Of a stretch of DNA of 64,000 bases, positions 33,934-42,346 are shown piece after piece; position 1 is the first letter of the stretch; each line of letters starts with the position of its first letter. Origin of the DNA: Engelhardtia mirabilis (GTDB lineage Bacteria; Planctomycetota; UBA1135; GCA-002686595); contig CP036296.1 in NCBI GenBank assembly GCA_007751255.1, forward strand, positions 310,001 to 374,000. The letters run 5' to 3'. A program made the translations under genes and the position numbers. Under the pieces are notes generated by a model. That model had not been told where the DNA came from, did no database searches, and saw nothing but the letters and a program-made list of their open reading frames with translations.

Positions 33934-34081
33934 CGGTGGCGTGGGACGTACGGTTGGACGTACGGTGGCGGGATCATTTGTCCCACCGGCGCGCAGTATC
34001 GCCGGCTTTGCCGGCGATACTGCGCCCGGTGGGACAAATGATCCCGCCACCGTACGTCCAACCGTACGTCCCACGCCACCG
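33934..34081. repeat. Long palindromic element, copy 3 (inverted relative to copy 2)
   Basis: Arms 33934-34006 and 34010-34081 are reverse complements except for one 1-nt indel, with a TTT loop. Its core is the reverse complement of that in copy 2: the shorter GGGCGC side is in the right arm and the loop is TTT rather than AAA. One base pair differs from copy 2 on both arms (GATCATTTG/CAAATGATC). It ends 8 bp before the start of the methyltransferase gene. Confidence 0.92.
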
Positions 34082-34089
34082 CACACGCC

Positions 34090-34809
34090 ATGCACCTTCG
34101 GCCCTCTCCCTCGCTGCTGATCCTCTCGCTCATCGCGACCGGTTGTGCCGGCACCACTCCGGCCACCACGCCCCTCGCGCCCGAAGCCAGCGTCAAGCCG
34201 GGCATCAACACGAGCTACCTCGACCCGGACCTCGACGTGGACGCCATGGTGGCGCGCTTCGAGGTCGAGTCGCGTGAGATCGCGGCCTCGCGCGACGCGA
34301 TCGCGGCGGCGGTGGGGATCGAGCCGGGCGACGCCGTGGCCGACATCGGCGCGGGCACCGGCCTGTTCCTGGCGCCCTTCGCGACCGCGGTCGGCCCACG
34401 CGGGGAGCTGTTCGCGGTCGACATCGCGGCTCCCTTCGTCGAGCACCTGACCCAGCGGGCCCGCGACGAGGGCTTCGCCAACGTGCGGGCCGTGCTCTGC
34501 ACCGAGGACTCGGTCGAGCTCCCGCCGGACTCGATCGACATCGCCTTCGTGTGCGACACCTACCACCACTTCGAGTTCCCGCGCTCGACCACCACGTCGA
34601 TCCACACGGCCCTGCGTCCGGGTGGCGAGTTGTTCATCGTGGACTTCGAGCGCATCCCCGGCGTTTCACGCGATTGGCTGCTCGAGCACGTGCGCGCGGG
34701 CAAGCAGACGGTGATCGAGGAGATCACCTCGTTCGGCTTCGAACTCGTCGAGGAGGTCGACGTAGCGGGGCTCGAGGAGAACTACGCCCTGCGCTTCCGG
34801 CGCCGGTGA
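34090..34809 (+). CDS. Class I methyltransferase-like protein with lipoprotein-type signal
   Basis: The 239-aa protein begins with a short hydrophobic segment ending in ATGCAG (Cys19), a likely lipidation signal. It then has a class I SAM-binding fold: DAVADIGAGTGLFLAPFA (motif I), FAVDIAA (motif II), DIAFVCDTYHHFE, then LRPGGELFIVDFER. The sequence is closest in style to Methyltransf_11/31-type enzymes. A SAM-dependent enzyme outside the cytoplasm would lack obvious SAM, so the signal may serve as a membrane anchor or the start may be misplaced; exported SAM-fold proteins are nonetheless annotated in related bacteria. The substrate is unknown. Confidence 0.8.
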   Translation: MHLRPSPSLLILSLIATGCAGTTPATTPLAPEASVKPGINTSYLDPDLDVDAMVARFEVESREIAASRDAIAAAVGIEPGDAVADIGAGTGLFLAPFATAVGPRGELFAVDIAAPFVEHLTQRARDEGFANVRAVLCTEDSVELPPDSIDIAFVCDTYHHFEFPRSTTTSIHTALRPGGELFIVDFERIPGVSRDWLLEHVRAGKQTVIEEITSFGFELVEEVDVAGLEENYALRFRRR

Positions 34810-34831
34810 GGCATCGCGGTCTGGGTGTAGC

Positions 34832-37800
34832 CTACGCCGCCGACCGGCGCGCGGATGCTCCCTGGGTCAGGGCGTAGGCGATCGGGATGACCAGCAGGGT
34901 GAACGCCGTGCTGGCGACGATGCCGAACACGAAGGACCAGGCCAGCCCTGAGAAGATCGGGTCGAACACGATCACCCAGGCGCCCATGACCGCGGCGCCG
35001 GCGGTCAGCACGATCGGGCGCAGGCGCACGGCGCCGGCTTCGATGCAGGCGTCGACGGTGGACAGGCCCAGGGCGCGGTGGGTCTCGATGAAGTCGATCA
35101 GGATGATCGAGTTGCGCACGACGATGCCGGCCAGGGCGATCACTCCGATCATGCCGGTGGCGGTGAAGAAGATCGGGTTCTCGAAGGGCCCCACCGGGTC
35201 GCCGGCGATCAGGTTGAGGATCCAGAAGCCGGGGAAGACGCCGATCATGGTCAGTGGGATGGCCAGCATCATCAGCGCGGAGAGGCCGAACGAGCGCGTC
35301 TGGGCCACGAGCAGCACGTAGATCCCGGCCAGCGCTGCGGCGAAGGCCAGGCCCAGGTCGCGGAACACGTCGACGGTCACCTGCCACTCGCCCTCGCCGG
35401 CCAGGTCGACCTCGTAGCCCTCGGGCAGGGGGCGCTCGCGCAGGTCCGCCATGAGGGCGAAGATCGCGTCGACGGGGCTCTTGCCCACGGCCTCGCCGAC
35501 CACGTACTGCATGTCGCGCAGGTCCTTGCGGTAGAGCGCGCGGTCGTCCGGCCCCTCGACCCGCCGCACCAGCTCCCCCAGGGGCACCGGCGCGCCGCTG
35601 GCGGAGGGCACGGTCAGGGCCAAGAGGTCGGCCTCGGTGGAGCGCTCGGCGCGCGGCAGCTCGAGGCGGATCTCCAGGGGCAAGCGTTCGCCCGCAGCAC
35701 GCAGCACGCCGGCGGAGGTCCCCGACAGGGCCACTGCGAGGGTGCGGGCCACCTCTTGCGGAGCGACCCCGCGCGCGGCGGCCTCGAGGCGATCCACCTG
35801 GAACGAGAGGCGCGGGCGCGACGCTTCGACGAAGGTGTCCACGTCGTGCAAGAAGGGCACGCGACCGAAGCGCTCGGCCACGTCGGCGGTCACGCTCGCC
35901 AGCTCGTCGGCGCTGCCGTCCAGGGGGCCGTAGACCTCCGCCACGACGCCGGCCAGGACCGGCGGGCCCGGCGGGGCCTCGACGATCGAGATCCGCACGC
36001 CGTGCTGGGCCGCCGTCGCCTCGAGCGCTGGCCGCGCGGCCAACACGATCTCGTGGGCCTGACGCCCGCGGTTGTGGCGCGGAACCAGGTTCACCCGCAG
36101 ATCGGCCACCTGTGGGCCGCGGCGCAGGAAGTAGTGGCGCACCATCCCGTTGAAGTCGTGGGGCGAGGCGTGGCCCGTGTAGCCGGTCACGTCGGTGACC
36201 TCGCCGATCGCCAGGCAGTCGCGCATCAGGTCGGTCACGGCGCGGTCCATGGTCTCGAGCCCAGTGCCCTCGGGCGCGTCGACGATGACCTGGAACTCCG
36301 ACTTGTTGTCGAAGGGCAGCATCTTGAGCGGCACGAAGCCGAGCGCCGCGAGGCCGATCGAGCCCAGGAACGACAGGCCCACGACGCCCAGGAGCACCAG
36401 GCTGCGCCGGCGGCTGGTCAGGAAGAAGCTGGCCAGGCGGCGGTAGCTACGGATCACCACGCCCTCGGACACCTCGTGTCCGTCACCCGGACGCACGTGG
36501 TTCTTGAGCAGGTGGTAGGTGGCCCAGGGCGTGACCGTGAACGCCACGACCAGCGACAGCAGCATCGCCACCGGGACGTTGAAGGGCATCGGCCGCATGT
36601 ACGGCCCCATCATCCCCGTCACGAAGAACAGGGGCAGGAACGACACGATCACTGCCAGGGTCGCGAGGATCACCGGCGGTCGCACCTCGTCCACCGCGAA
36701 CACCGTCGCCTGGCGCGGGGGCAGCTTGCCCAGAGACAGGTGGCGGTGGATGTTCTCCACGTCCACGATCGGATCGTCGACCAATAGACCCAGCGAAAGG
36801 ATCAACGCGAACAGCGTCACGCGGTTGATCGAGTAGCCCACCAAGAGGTCGGCGAAGAGCGTCACCGCCAGGGTCAAGGGCACGGCCAGGGCCACGATCA
36901 ACGCCGCACGCCAGCCGAGGCTCGCGCCCACCAGCACCACGATCGTCCCGACGGCGATCAACAGGTGCCCGACCAGCTCGTTGACCTTCTCGTCCGCCGT
37001 CTCGCCGTAGTTGCGCGTGACCAGCCAGTGCACGTCGTCCGGCAGCAGTTCGCCGGCCAGCTCGTCGAAGCGCGCCAGGGTCTGCTCCGCGACGACCACG
37101 GCGTTGGTGCCCTTGCGCTTGGCGACCGAGAGGGTCACCGCGGGGCGCGGGTTCCCGTCGACCCAGGCCGGCGGCACGCCCGCGCCGTGCTCGAGGGCGG
37201 CGGCGGAGGGGCCGAAGGCGAGCCGGGTGTAGGTGGTGGGCTCGGCGGGACCGTCGACGACCCGCGCCACGTCGCCCAGCAGCACCGCTCGCCCGTCGGC
37301 CATGGCCACCACGACCGACTCGAGCTCGGCGGCCGAGCTCAGGAAGGGGCCGACCTCGACCTCGCGGCTACCCTCCGGTCCGACCAGGGCTCCGACCCGC
37401 GCGTTCACGTTGTCGGCGCCCAGGGCGTCCATCACGTGGCTCGCGGTGATCCCGCGCGCGGCCAGGCGCGGCGCGTCGAGCTGCACCCGCACCGTGCGCC
37501 GATGGCCGCCGACGACCGCCACGCGCGACACGTCGGCGACCGTCTGCAGGCGCGCCGCCAGCTCGTCGGCGTAGCGCACCAGGTCGGGCGTTCCCGCGCC
37601 CTCGCCGAACAGGGTCAGGGTCAGGATCGGAACGTCGTCGAGCTCCACCGGTCGCACGATCCAGCTCGAGACCTGGGTCGGCACGCGATCCTGGTTGGAC
37701 TGGATCTTGTTGTAGACGTTGACGAGGGCCTTCTCACGGTCCTCGCCGACCTCGAAGCGCACCGTGACCAGGGCCTGACCCGGCGCCGACATGGAGTAGA

Positions 37801-38074
37801 CGTGCTCCACGCCGGAGATCTCCAGCAGCAGCCGCTCCAGGGGCTCGGCCGCCAGGGTCTTGGTCTCCTGCGCGCTGGCGCCCGGCGCCTCGATCGCCAC
37901 GTCGATGAAGGGCACCACGATCTGCGGGTCCTCCTCGCGCGGCGTCGCCGTCAGGGCCACGGCGCCCATGCCCAGGCAGAGCAGGATCAGCAGGATCGAG
38001 AAGTTGCTGCCGAGGAAGGACTCGACGATGCGCGAGGTCAGGGACGCGTGCTCGGCGGGTGCGCGGTCACTCAC
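34832..38074 (-). CDS. RND-family efflux permease (AcrB-like)
   Basis: The 1080-aa inner-membrane transporter starts at GTG 38074, overlapping the stop of the adaptor gene (GTGA). N-terminal TM1 (SNFSILLILLCLGMGAVAL) is followed by the periplasmic porter DATPREEDPQI..., with GVEHVYS. TM4 carries GLLVDDPIVDVENIHRHLS; the two Asp residues are the usual proton-relay acids. The second repeat begins near SFFLTSRRRSLVLLGVVGLSFLGSIG. It exports substrates across the envelope with the adaptor encoded upstream. No TolC-like outer-membrane factor gene is in the window. Substrates cannot be deduced. Confidence 0.93.
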   Translation of the reverse strand: MSDRAPAEHASLTSRIVESFLGSNFSILLILLCLGMGAVALTATPREEDPQIVVPFIDVAIEAPGASAQETKTLAAEPLERLLLEISGVEHVYSMSAPGQALVTVRFEVGEDREKALVNVYNKIQSNQDRVPTQVSSWIVRPVELDDVPILTLTLFGEGAGTPDLVRYADELAARLQTVADVSRVAVVGGHRRTVRVQLDAPRLAARGITASHVMDALGADNVNARVGALVGPEGSREVEVGPFLSSAAELESVVVAMADGRAVLLGDVARVVDGPAEPTTYTRLAFGPSAAALEHGAGVPPAWVDGNPRPAVTLSVAKRKGTNAVVVAEQTLARFDELAGELLPDDVHWLVTRNYGETADEKVNELVGHLLIAVGTIVVLVGASLGWRAALIVALAVPLTLAVTLFADLLVGYSINRVTLFALILSLGLLVDDPIVDVENIHRHLSLGKLPPRQATVFAVDEVRPPVILATLAVIVSFLPLFFVTGMMGPYMRPMPFNVPVAMLLSLVVAFTVTPWATYHLLKNHVRPGDGHEVSEGVVIRSYRRLASFFLTSRRRSLVLLGVVGLSFLGSIGLAALGFVPLKMLPFDNKSEFQVIVDAPEGTGLETMDRAVTDLMRDCLAIGEVTDVTGYTGHASPHDFNGMVRHYFLRRGPQVADLRVNLVPRHNRGRQAHEIVLAARPALEATAAQHGVRISIVEAPPGPPVLAGVVAEVYGPLDGSADELASVTADVAERFGRVPFLHDVDTFVEASRPRLSFQVDRLEAAARGVAPQEVARTLAVALSGTSAGVLRAAGERLPLEIRLELPRAERSTEADLLALTVPSASGAPVPLGELVRRVEGPDDRALYRKDLRDMQYVVGEAVGKSPVDAIFALMADLRERPLPEGYEVDLAGEGEWQVTVDVFRDLGLAFAAALAGIYVLLVAQTRSFGLSALMMLAIPLTMIGVFPGFWILNLIAGDPVGPFENPIFFTATGMIGVIALAGIVVRNSIILIDFIETHRALGLSTVDACIEAGAVRLRPIVLTAGAAVMGAWVIVFDPIFSGLAWSFVFGIVASTAFTLLVIPIAYALTQGASARRSAA

Positions 38075-39123
38075 GGGAGCACCACCTGCTCGCCCGCCGC
38101 GAGGCCGTCCAGGACCTCGACGCGCTCGCCGATGCGCTTGCCGATCCGCACCGTGACCGACTGGATGCGACCCTCGCGCACCAGGCCCACGCGCTGCACC
38201 TGCCCGATGCGCTCGACCGCGGCGGCGGGGATCAGGAGCGCCTCGCGTTCACCCACCGCCAGGCCCACTCGGCCCATGGCGCCGGGGCGCAGGTCGCCGC
38301 TGGGTTCGAGGTCCAGGTGAACGATCACCGTTCCGGTCATCGCATCGGCCGGCGGCAGGATCCGCGCCAGGCGCGCGGAGCGGCTCGGCAGGCCGTCGAA
38401 GTCCACATGCAGGTCCGCGCCGGGCTCCAGGCCCGCCACGAGTTGTTCGGGCACCGCCAGCCGCAGGCGCAGTCGATCGCCGCGATAGAGCGTCAAGAGC
38501 GCGCGACCGGGCAGCGCCAAGTCCCCGGCCTCCGCCTGTCGCTCGAGCACGCGACCGTCGAAGGGCGCCGCGAGCTGGAACCAGGTCAGCGCCGTCTCCG
38601 CCTCCGCCACAGCCTGCTCGGCGGCGACCTCCTGGGCGCGTCCCGCATCCCGCGCCGCCTGGGCACCCTCCAGATCCTGGGCGGTGATCGCGTCGCTCTC
38701 GCCCAGGGCCACGATGCGATCCAGGGCGAGTTGGGACTGGAGCGCGCGGGCCCCCGCGGCGTCGAGGGCCGCTCGGGCCTGGGCGAGCTGGGCCCTGGCG
38801 TCGCGGTCGTCGAGCGTCGCGACGATCTCGCCCGCCGCGACCCGGTCGCCCTCGCGCGCGCGCAGCTCGACCACCGTGCCCATGACCCGCGCCGCCAGCG
38901 TCGCCGGATCGACCGCCTCCACGAAGCCCGGGTAGACGCGCAGGTCGGTGATCCGCTCGCGCTGCACCGTTTGCGTGCGCGTGGTCGCGGCGACCGCCTG
39001 GCCCGCGGGAATCGAAGCCTGGACGTACTCGTGGCGCCCGATGATCCCCTGGAACCACAGCAGGGCCAGGACCAGCCCCCCGAGCAGGGCCAGGACGACG
39101 ATTCTCTGGGGCCAGGACTTCAT
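38071..39123 (-). CDS. RND efflux periplasmic adaptor (membrane fusion protein)
   Basis: The 350-aa adaptor starts at ATG 39123. An N-terminal helix (RIVVLALLGGLVLALLWF) anchors it. A lipoyl-like half (VMGTVVELRAREGDRVAAGEIVATLDDRD) is followed by a short coiled-coil hairpin (AQLAQARAALDAAGARALQSQLALDRIVALGES) and the second half LAAPFDGRVLERQAEAGD. A beta-barrel and membrane-proximal domain complete the fold. It is cotranscribed with the permease (4-bp overlap) and links it to an outer-membrane channel. Confidence 0.93.
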   Translation of the reverse strand: MKSWPQRIVVLALLGGLVLALLWFQGIIGRHEYVQASIPAGQAVAATTRTQTVQRERITDLRVYPGFVEAVDPATLAARVMGTVVELRAREGDRVAAGEIVATLDDRDARAQLAQARAALDAAGARALQSQLALDRIVALGESDAITAQDLEGAQAARDAGRAQEVAAEQAVAEAETALTWFQLAAPFDGRVLERQAEAGDLALPGRALLTLYRGDRLRLRLAVPEQLVAGLEPGADLHVDFDGLPSRSARLARILPPADAMTGTVIVHLDLEPSGDLRPGAMGRVGLAVGEREALLIPAAAVERIGQVQRVGLVREGRIQSVTVRIGKRIGERVEVLDGLAAGEQVVLP

Positions 39124-39380
39124 GGGGTTCGTTCTTGCGCTGTACCGAGTTGCGGCCGTTGGCGGCTCCGAGGGCTTGCGCCGCCGAGGAACCTCGACAC
39201 CAGGGGGGGCGGTGCCGCATGGCCCGCACTCACGCCTGTTGGAGCCACGCTTCCGGTGGTGGTTCCCGAGCCCTCGCCGAAAGACGCGAGCCGATGCCCG
39301 ACGTCCAGAGCGTGCCGCCGAGGGGCAGCAGGACCCGGCCGACGCTTGCGCCTGCGCCGGCCTGCCGGCTGCGAGGACGA

Positions 39381-40613
39381 TCAGCGCGGCGCCAGTTTGC
39401 AGCTCAGGCGGGCCGTGGCCGGGACCGGCGGGTGGTCGAGGGACAGTCGCCAGCCGCGGAAACCCTCCGGTGCCCAACCGACCCGCTCGAAGGCTAGCTC
39501 CAGCAGCGATCGGTAGCGGTCGACATGGGGCGTCGCCGCGCCGGTCAGACCGCGGCCCAGGTCGACGACGGTCTCGTTGATCGTGATCGGGTGCGGAGGC
39601 AGACCTCCCTCGGTCGGATCGCCCCAGCCGCCGTGCAGCCGGCTGATCACCGAGGGTTCGGGCCGCTTGGGCCATCCGAGGTCGTCGGCGATGAACAGGT
39701 CGAGCTGCAGGCGCCGCACCGGGGCGAACTGGTTGCTCGTCAACTCGCAGACGTCGTCCTCGGCGGAGCCCGACGCGGGTCCGACCTGGCGCACGACCAT
39801 GCCGTAGGTGCAGTCGATCGCCCCCTGTTGACCGATCGCGCCACCCTTCAATAGGAACTGAAGTCCGTTGCCGGCCTGGACGACGTCGACCTCCGGCAGG
39901 GGCGTGGAGCAGTGGGCGCGGATCAGCGCGGCGTCGGGCGGACTTCCGTCGACCGGAACCAGCGGCGCCACCACGACTCGCTCTGCGCTCGCCTCGCCCC
40001 AGCGGGCGATCCGGAACAACGGCCAGCGAATGCCCTCACGAAGGTGCTGGAAGCCGATCAGCGAGCAGATCTGCACCAGGTCGACGACTTCCGGGCGCTC
40101 GCGGTTGCGCGCCGCGATGTAGGTCGTGAGTTGGGTCTCCGCCTGGACGCCCAGCATCGAGCTCTGGGCCCGGAAGGCCTGGCGGCGGGACTCGAGCAGG
40201 ACCTTGGGCTGGGCCGCGGGGTCCAGGCCCGCGACCATCGCGTGCAGGGTTCCGCGGTCGCCGGTGTGTCGCTCGACCATGGCGTCGAAGTCGTCCAGGG
40301 CGCGATCGATGCGCTGGATGGCCTGGCTCGGGGCGCCCCGCCGGCGCAGGGCGCGGGTCACCTTGGCCAGGGCGGCCCGGCCCGGGACCGAGTCGACCCA
40401 CTGGTAGGGGTCCTCGCCCGAGACCACCTGGAACAGGCGCCAGGCCAGCATCTTGTCCACCTCCAGGCGGCGGGCGAGCTCCTGGGGCTGGGCCGCGAGG
40501 CTGTCGCCGGCGACCAGGCCCTCGCTGAGAGCCTCGCGCAGGGCCCGGGCCGTGCGCCCGAAGTCCTCCTGGAACTCGGCCGCGGGGGATTGACCGACCT
40601 GATCGAGCCGCAT
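39381..40613 (-). CDS. Conserved cytoplasmic protein of unknown function
   Basis: The 410-aa protein has no signal peptide or membrane helix. The first 80 residues are helical and include an HTH-like stretch (PQELARRLEVDKMLAWRLFQVVSGEDPYQW). A second helical region follows (RQAFRAQSSMLGVQAETQLTTYIAARN). The C-terminal half is beta-rich (PEVDVVQAGNGLQFLLKGGAIGQQGAIDCTYGMV). I do not recognise the family; a transcriptional regulator with a large effector-like domain is one reading. It lies 257 bp upstream of the RND operon on the same strand, so it could be its regulator, but this is inference. Confidence 0.65.
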   Translation of the reverse strand: MRLDQVGQSPAAEFQEDFGRTARALREALSEGLVAGDSLAAQPQELARRLEVDKMLAWRLFQVVSGEDPYQWVDSVPGRAALAKVTRALRRRGAPSQAIQRIDRALDDFDAMVERHTGDRGTLHAMVAGLDPAAQPKVLLESRRQAFRAQSSMLGVQAETQLTTYIAARNRERPEVVDLVQICSLIGFQHLREGIRWPLFRIARWGEASAERVVVAPLVPVDGSPPDAALIRAHCSTPLPEVDVVQAGNGLQFLLKGGAIGQQGAIDCTYGMVVRQVGPASGSAEDDVCELTSNQFAPVRRLQLDLFIADDLGWPKRPEPSVISRLHGGWGDPTEGGLPPHPITINETVVDLGRGLTGAATPHVDRYRSLLELAFERVGWAPEGFRGWRLSLDHPPVPATARLSCKLAPR

Positions 40614-40784
40614 CGGCCCAGGGTGCTCCTGGAGCGGGGTGATGTCGAGGGAGAATCTCTCTTGTGGCTTCTCATGAGAACGGCCCTAATGGTCTCCGCG
40701 AGCGCGGGGAGAGCCCCGCGCCGGCCTCCTCCCAAGCGGCCCCGACCGCCGGTCGCCTAGCCAAGTCGTTCCCCAGAGCCCCCG

Positions 40785-42278
40785 ATGAAGCCCCTTCTCG
40801 CAGCCACGCTCGCCCTGACCCTCGTCGCCCCGGCCTTCCCCCAGGCAACCGTGAACGAGCTCCAGAAGCTGTTCCCCCCCGGCGGCGCGTTCCTCGACAG
40901 TTTCGGTCGCGACGTGGCCGTGCTCGGCGACACGGCGGTGGTCGGCGCCCATGGCGACGACGGCAAGGGCAGCGTCGCCGTCCTGAAGCGTGTCGCGGGG
41001 TCCTGGACGCCCGCCGGCAAGCTCAGCGTCGCGGGCGGCAACCCCGGCGACTCCTTCGGCTGGCGCGTGGAGCTGCTCGAGGACGTGCTCTACGTGGCGG
41101 CGACCGGCACCGACGGCGGCGCCACCAACTCGGGCTCGGTGTACCGCTTCGACCGCGTGGGCGACTCCTTCGTCCCGGCCGGACAGCTGCAGTCGCCGGA
41201 CCCGGGTGACTTCGGCGCCTTCGGCTTCGACATGGACGCGGCCGCTGACCTGCTGGTGGTCGGTGCGCCCGACCAGGCCGAGGTTCAGGTCCTGGCCGGC
41301 GCCGTCTACGTCTTCCGCAAGGTCGGCGCGAGCCTGGTCCTGGAGCAGAAGCTGACCGCGCCCGTGCCTTCCCTGGCGTCGGAGTTCGGCTTCGCCGTCG
41401 CCACCGACGGGCAGCGCATCGTGGTCGGCTCCGTCGGCGAGGACGCGGTCGCGAACGACGCCGGGGCGGCGTTCGTCTACGCCTGGAACGGCTCCAGTTG
41501 GCAGCTCGAGGACAGCCTGTTCGCGGCCGACGGCGGTGACAGCGACTACTTCGGCGCCGCCCTCGACATCGACGGCGACCAACTCGTCGTCGGTGCCTAC
41601 AACCACGACCTCCCGACGGTCGGCGCCGGCGCTGTGTACGTCTATGGCCTGCAAGGCGGTCAATGGTCGGCCGACGCGAAGCTCGGCACCCTCACCGGCT
41701 TCAACAACGAGGCCTTCGGCTGGTCGGTCGAGCTCGACGGCCCGCGCCTGATGATCGGCGCCACCGGTCACTTCAGCGGCGCCGGCGGCGTCTTCCAGTA
41801 CCACCACGACGGCAACCAGTGGGTCCAGGTCCACCGCTGGCTCGCCGCCGACCCCTTCGCCGGTGGCGGCCTCAAGCCCGGCCTCGGCTTCTGCCTGGCG
41901 CTCGACGGCGAGACGCTGTTCGCCGGCGCGCCCTTCGCCGGCGGAGCCGTGAGCAACTCGGGCGCCGCGTTCGTGTTCGAGGCCACGGACCTGGCCCTCG
42001 ACGCCCTGCCGGACGACGTGGTCGGCGGGCAGGTGCTCGAGCTGCGCACCCACGGCGGTCTGGCCGGCGCGCCCATGGGCCTGGCCCTGACCGGCGTCAG
42101 CGGCCTGCCCTTCTTCGACGTGCTGTACCTCGGCAGCTTCGATCCGGCCGGGCAGGTGAGCTTCTTGCCCGTGGTCCCGCCGGCGCTCGTCGGACTCGAG
42201 CTGGACTTCCTCGCCGGCGGCTTCTGGAACCCGGCCGAGCTGGGCTTCTCGAACACGGTGACCGTGACCGTGCTCTGA
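40785..42278 (+). CDS. Secreted FG-GAP_2 propeller protein with 7 repeats
   Basis: The 497-aa protein has signal peptide MKPLLAATLALTLVAPAFPQA. Seven repeats of about 50-55 residues follow, each with an FG...(V/L)..D....VGA......GAVYV(F/Y) pattern (for example FGWRVELLEDVLYVAA, FGFAVATDGQRIVVGS, FGAALDIDGDQLVVGA, FGWSVELDGPRLMIGA), as in FG-GAP_2 (PF14312), so one seven-bladed propeller. The final 110 residues form the beta-sandwich module seen in other proteins here (GLPFFDVLYLGSFDPAGQVSFLPVVPPALVGL), ending NTVTVTVL. It lacks the DxDGDG calcium loops of the VCBS proteins. Confidence 0.88.
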   Translation: MKPLLAATLALTLVAPAFPQATVNELQKLFPPGGAFLDSFGRDVAVLGDTAVVGAHGDDGKGSVAVLKRVAGSWTPAGKLSVAGGNPGDSFGWRVELLEDVLYVAATGTDGGATNSGSVYRFDRVGDSFVPAGQLQSPDPGDFGAFGFDMDAAADLLVVGAPDQAEVQVLAGAVYVFRKVGASLVLEQKLTAPVPSLASEFGFAVATDGQRIVVGSVGEDAVANDAGAAFVYAWNGSSWQLEDSLFAADGGDSDYFGAALDIDGDQLVVGAYNHDLPTVGAGAVYVYGLQGGQWSADAKLGTLTGFNNEAFGWSVELDGPRLMIGATGHFSGAGGVFQYHHDGNQWVQVHRWLAADPFAGGGLKPGLGFCLALDGETLFAGAPFAGGAVSNSGAAFVFEATDLALDALPDDVVGGQVLELRTHGGLAGAPMGLALTGVSGLPFFDVLYLGSFDPAGQVSFLPVVPPALVGLELDFLAGGFWNPAELGFSNTVTVTVL

Positions 42279-42303
42279 GCCCCGAGCGGCTCGAGGACGA
42301 ACG

Positions 42304-42339
42304 GCGCCGCCCCGCAGCCCACCGGCCGCGGGGCGGCGC
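42304..42339. terminator. Hairpin between convergent genes
   Basis: GCGCCGCCCCGC (42304-42315) and GCGGGGCGGCGC (42328-42339) form a perfect 12-bp stem with a 12-nt loop, 25 bp after the FG-GAP_2 stop and 7 bp from the stop of the convergent cytochrome gene. A bidirectional terminator is likely. Confidence 0.65.
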
Positions 42340-42346
42340 TCTCGCT

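Noticed and set aside
27808..34081. CRISPR array based on repeated palindromic sequence
   Set aside because: Only three copies, spaced irregularly by genes, with arms longer than CRISPR repeats and no spacers or cas genes.
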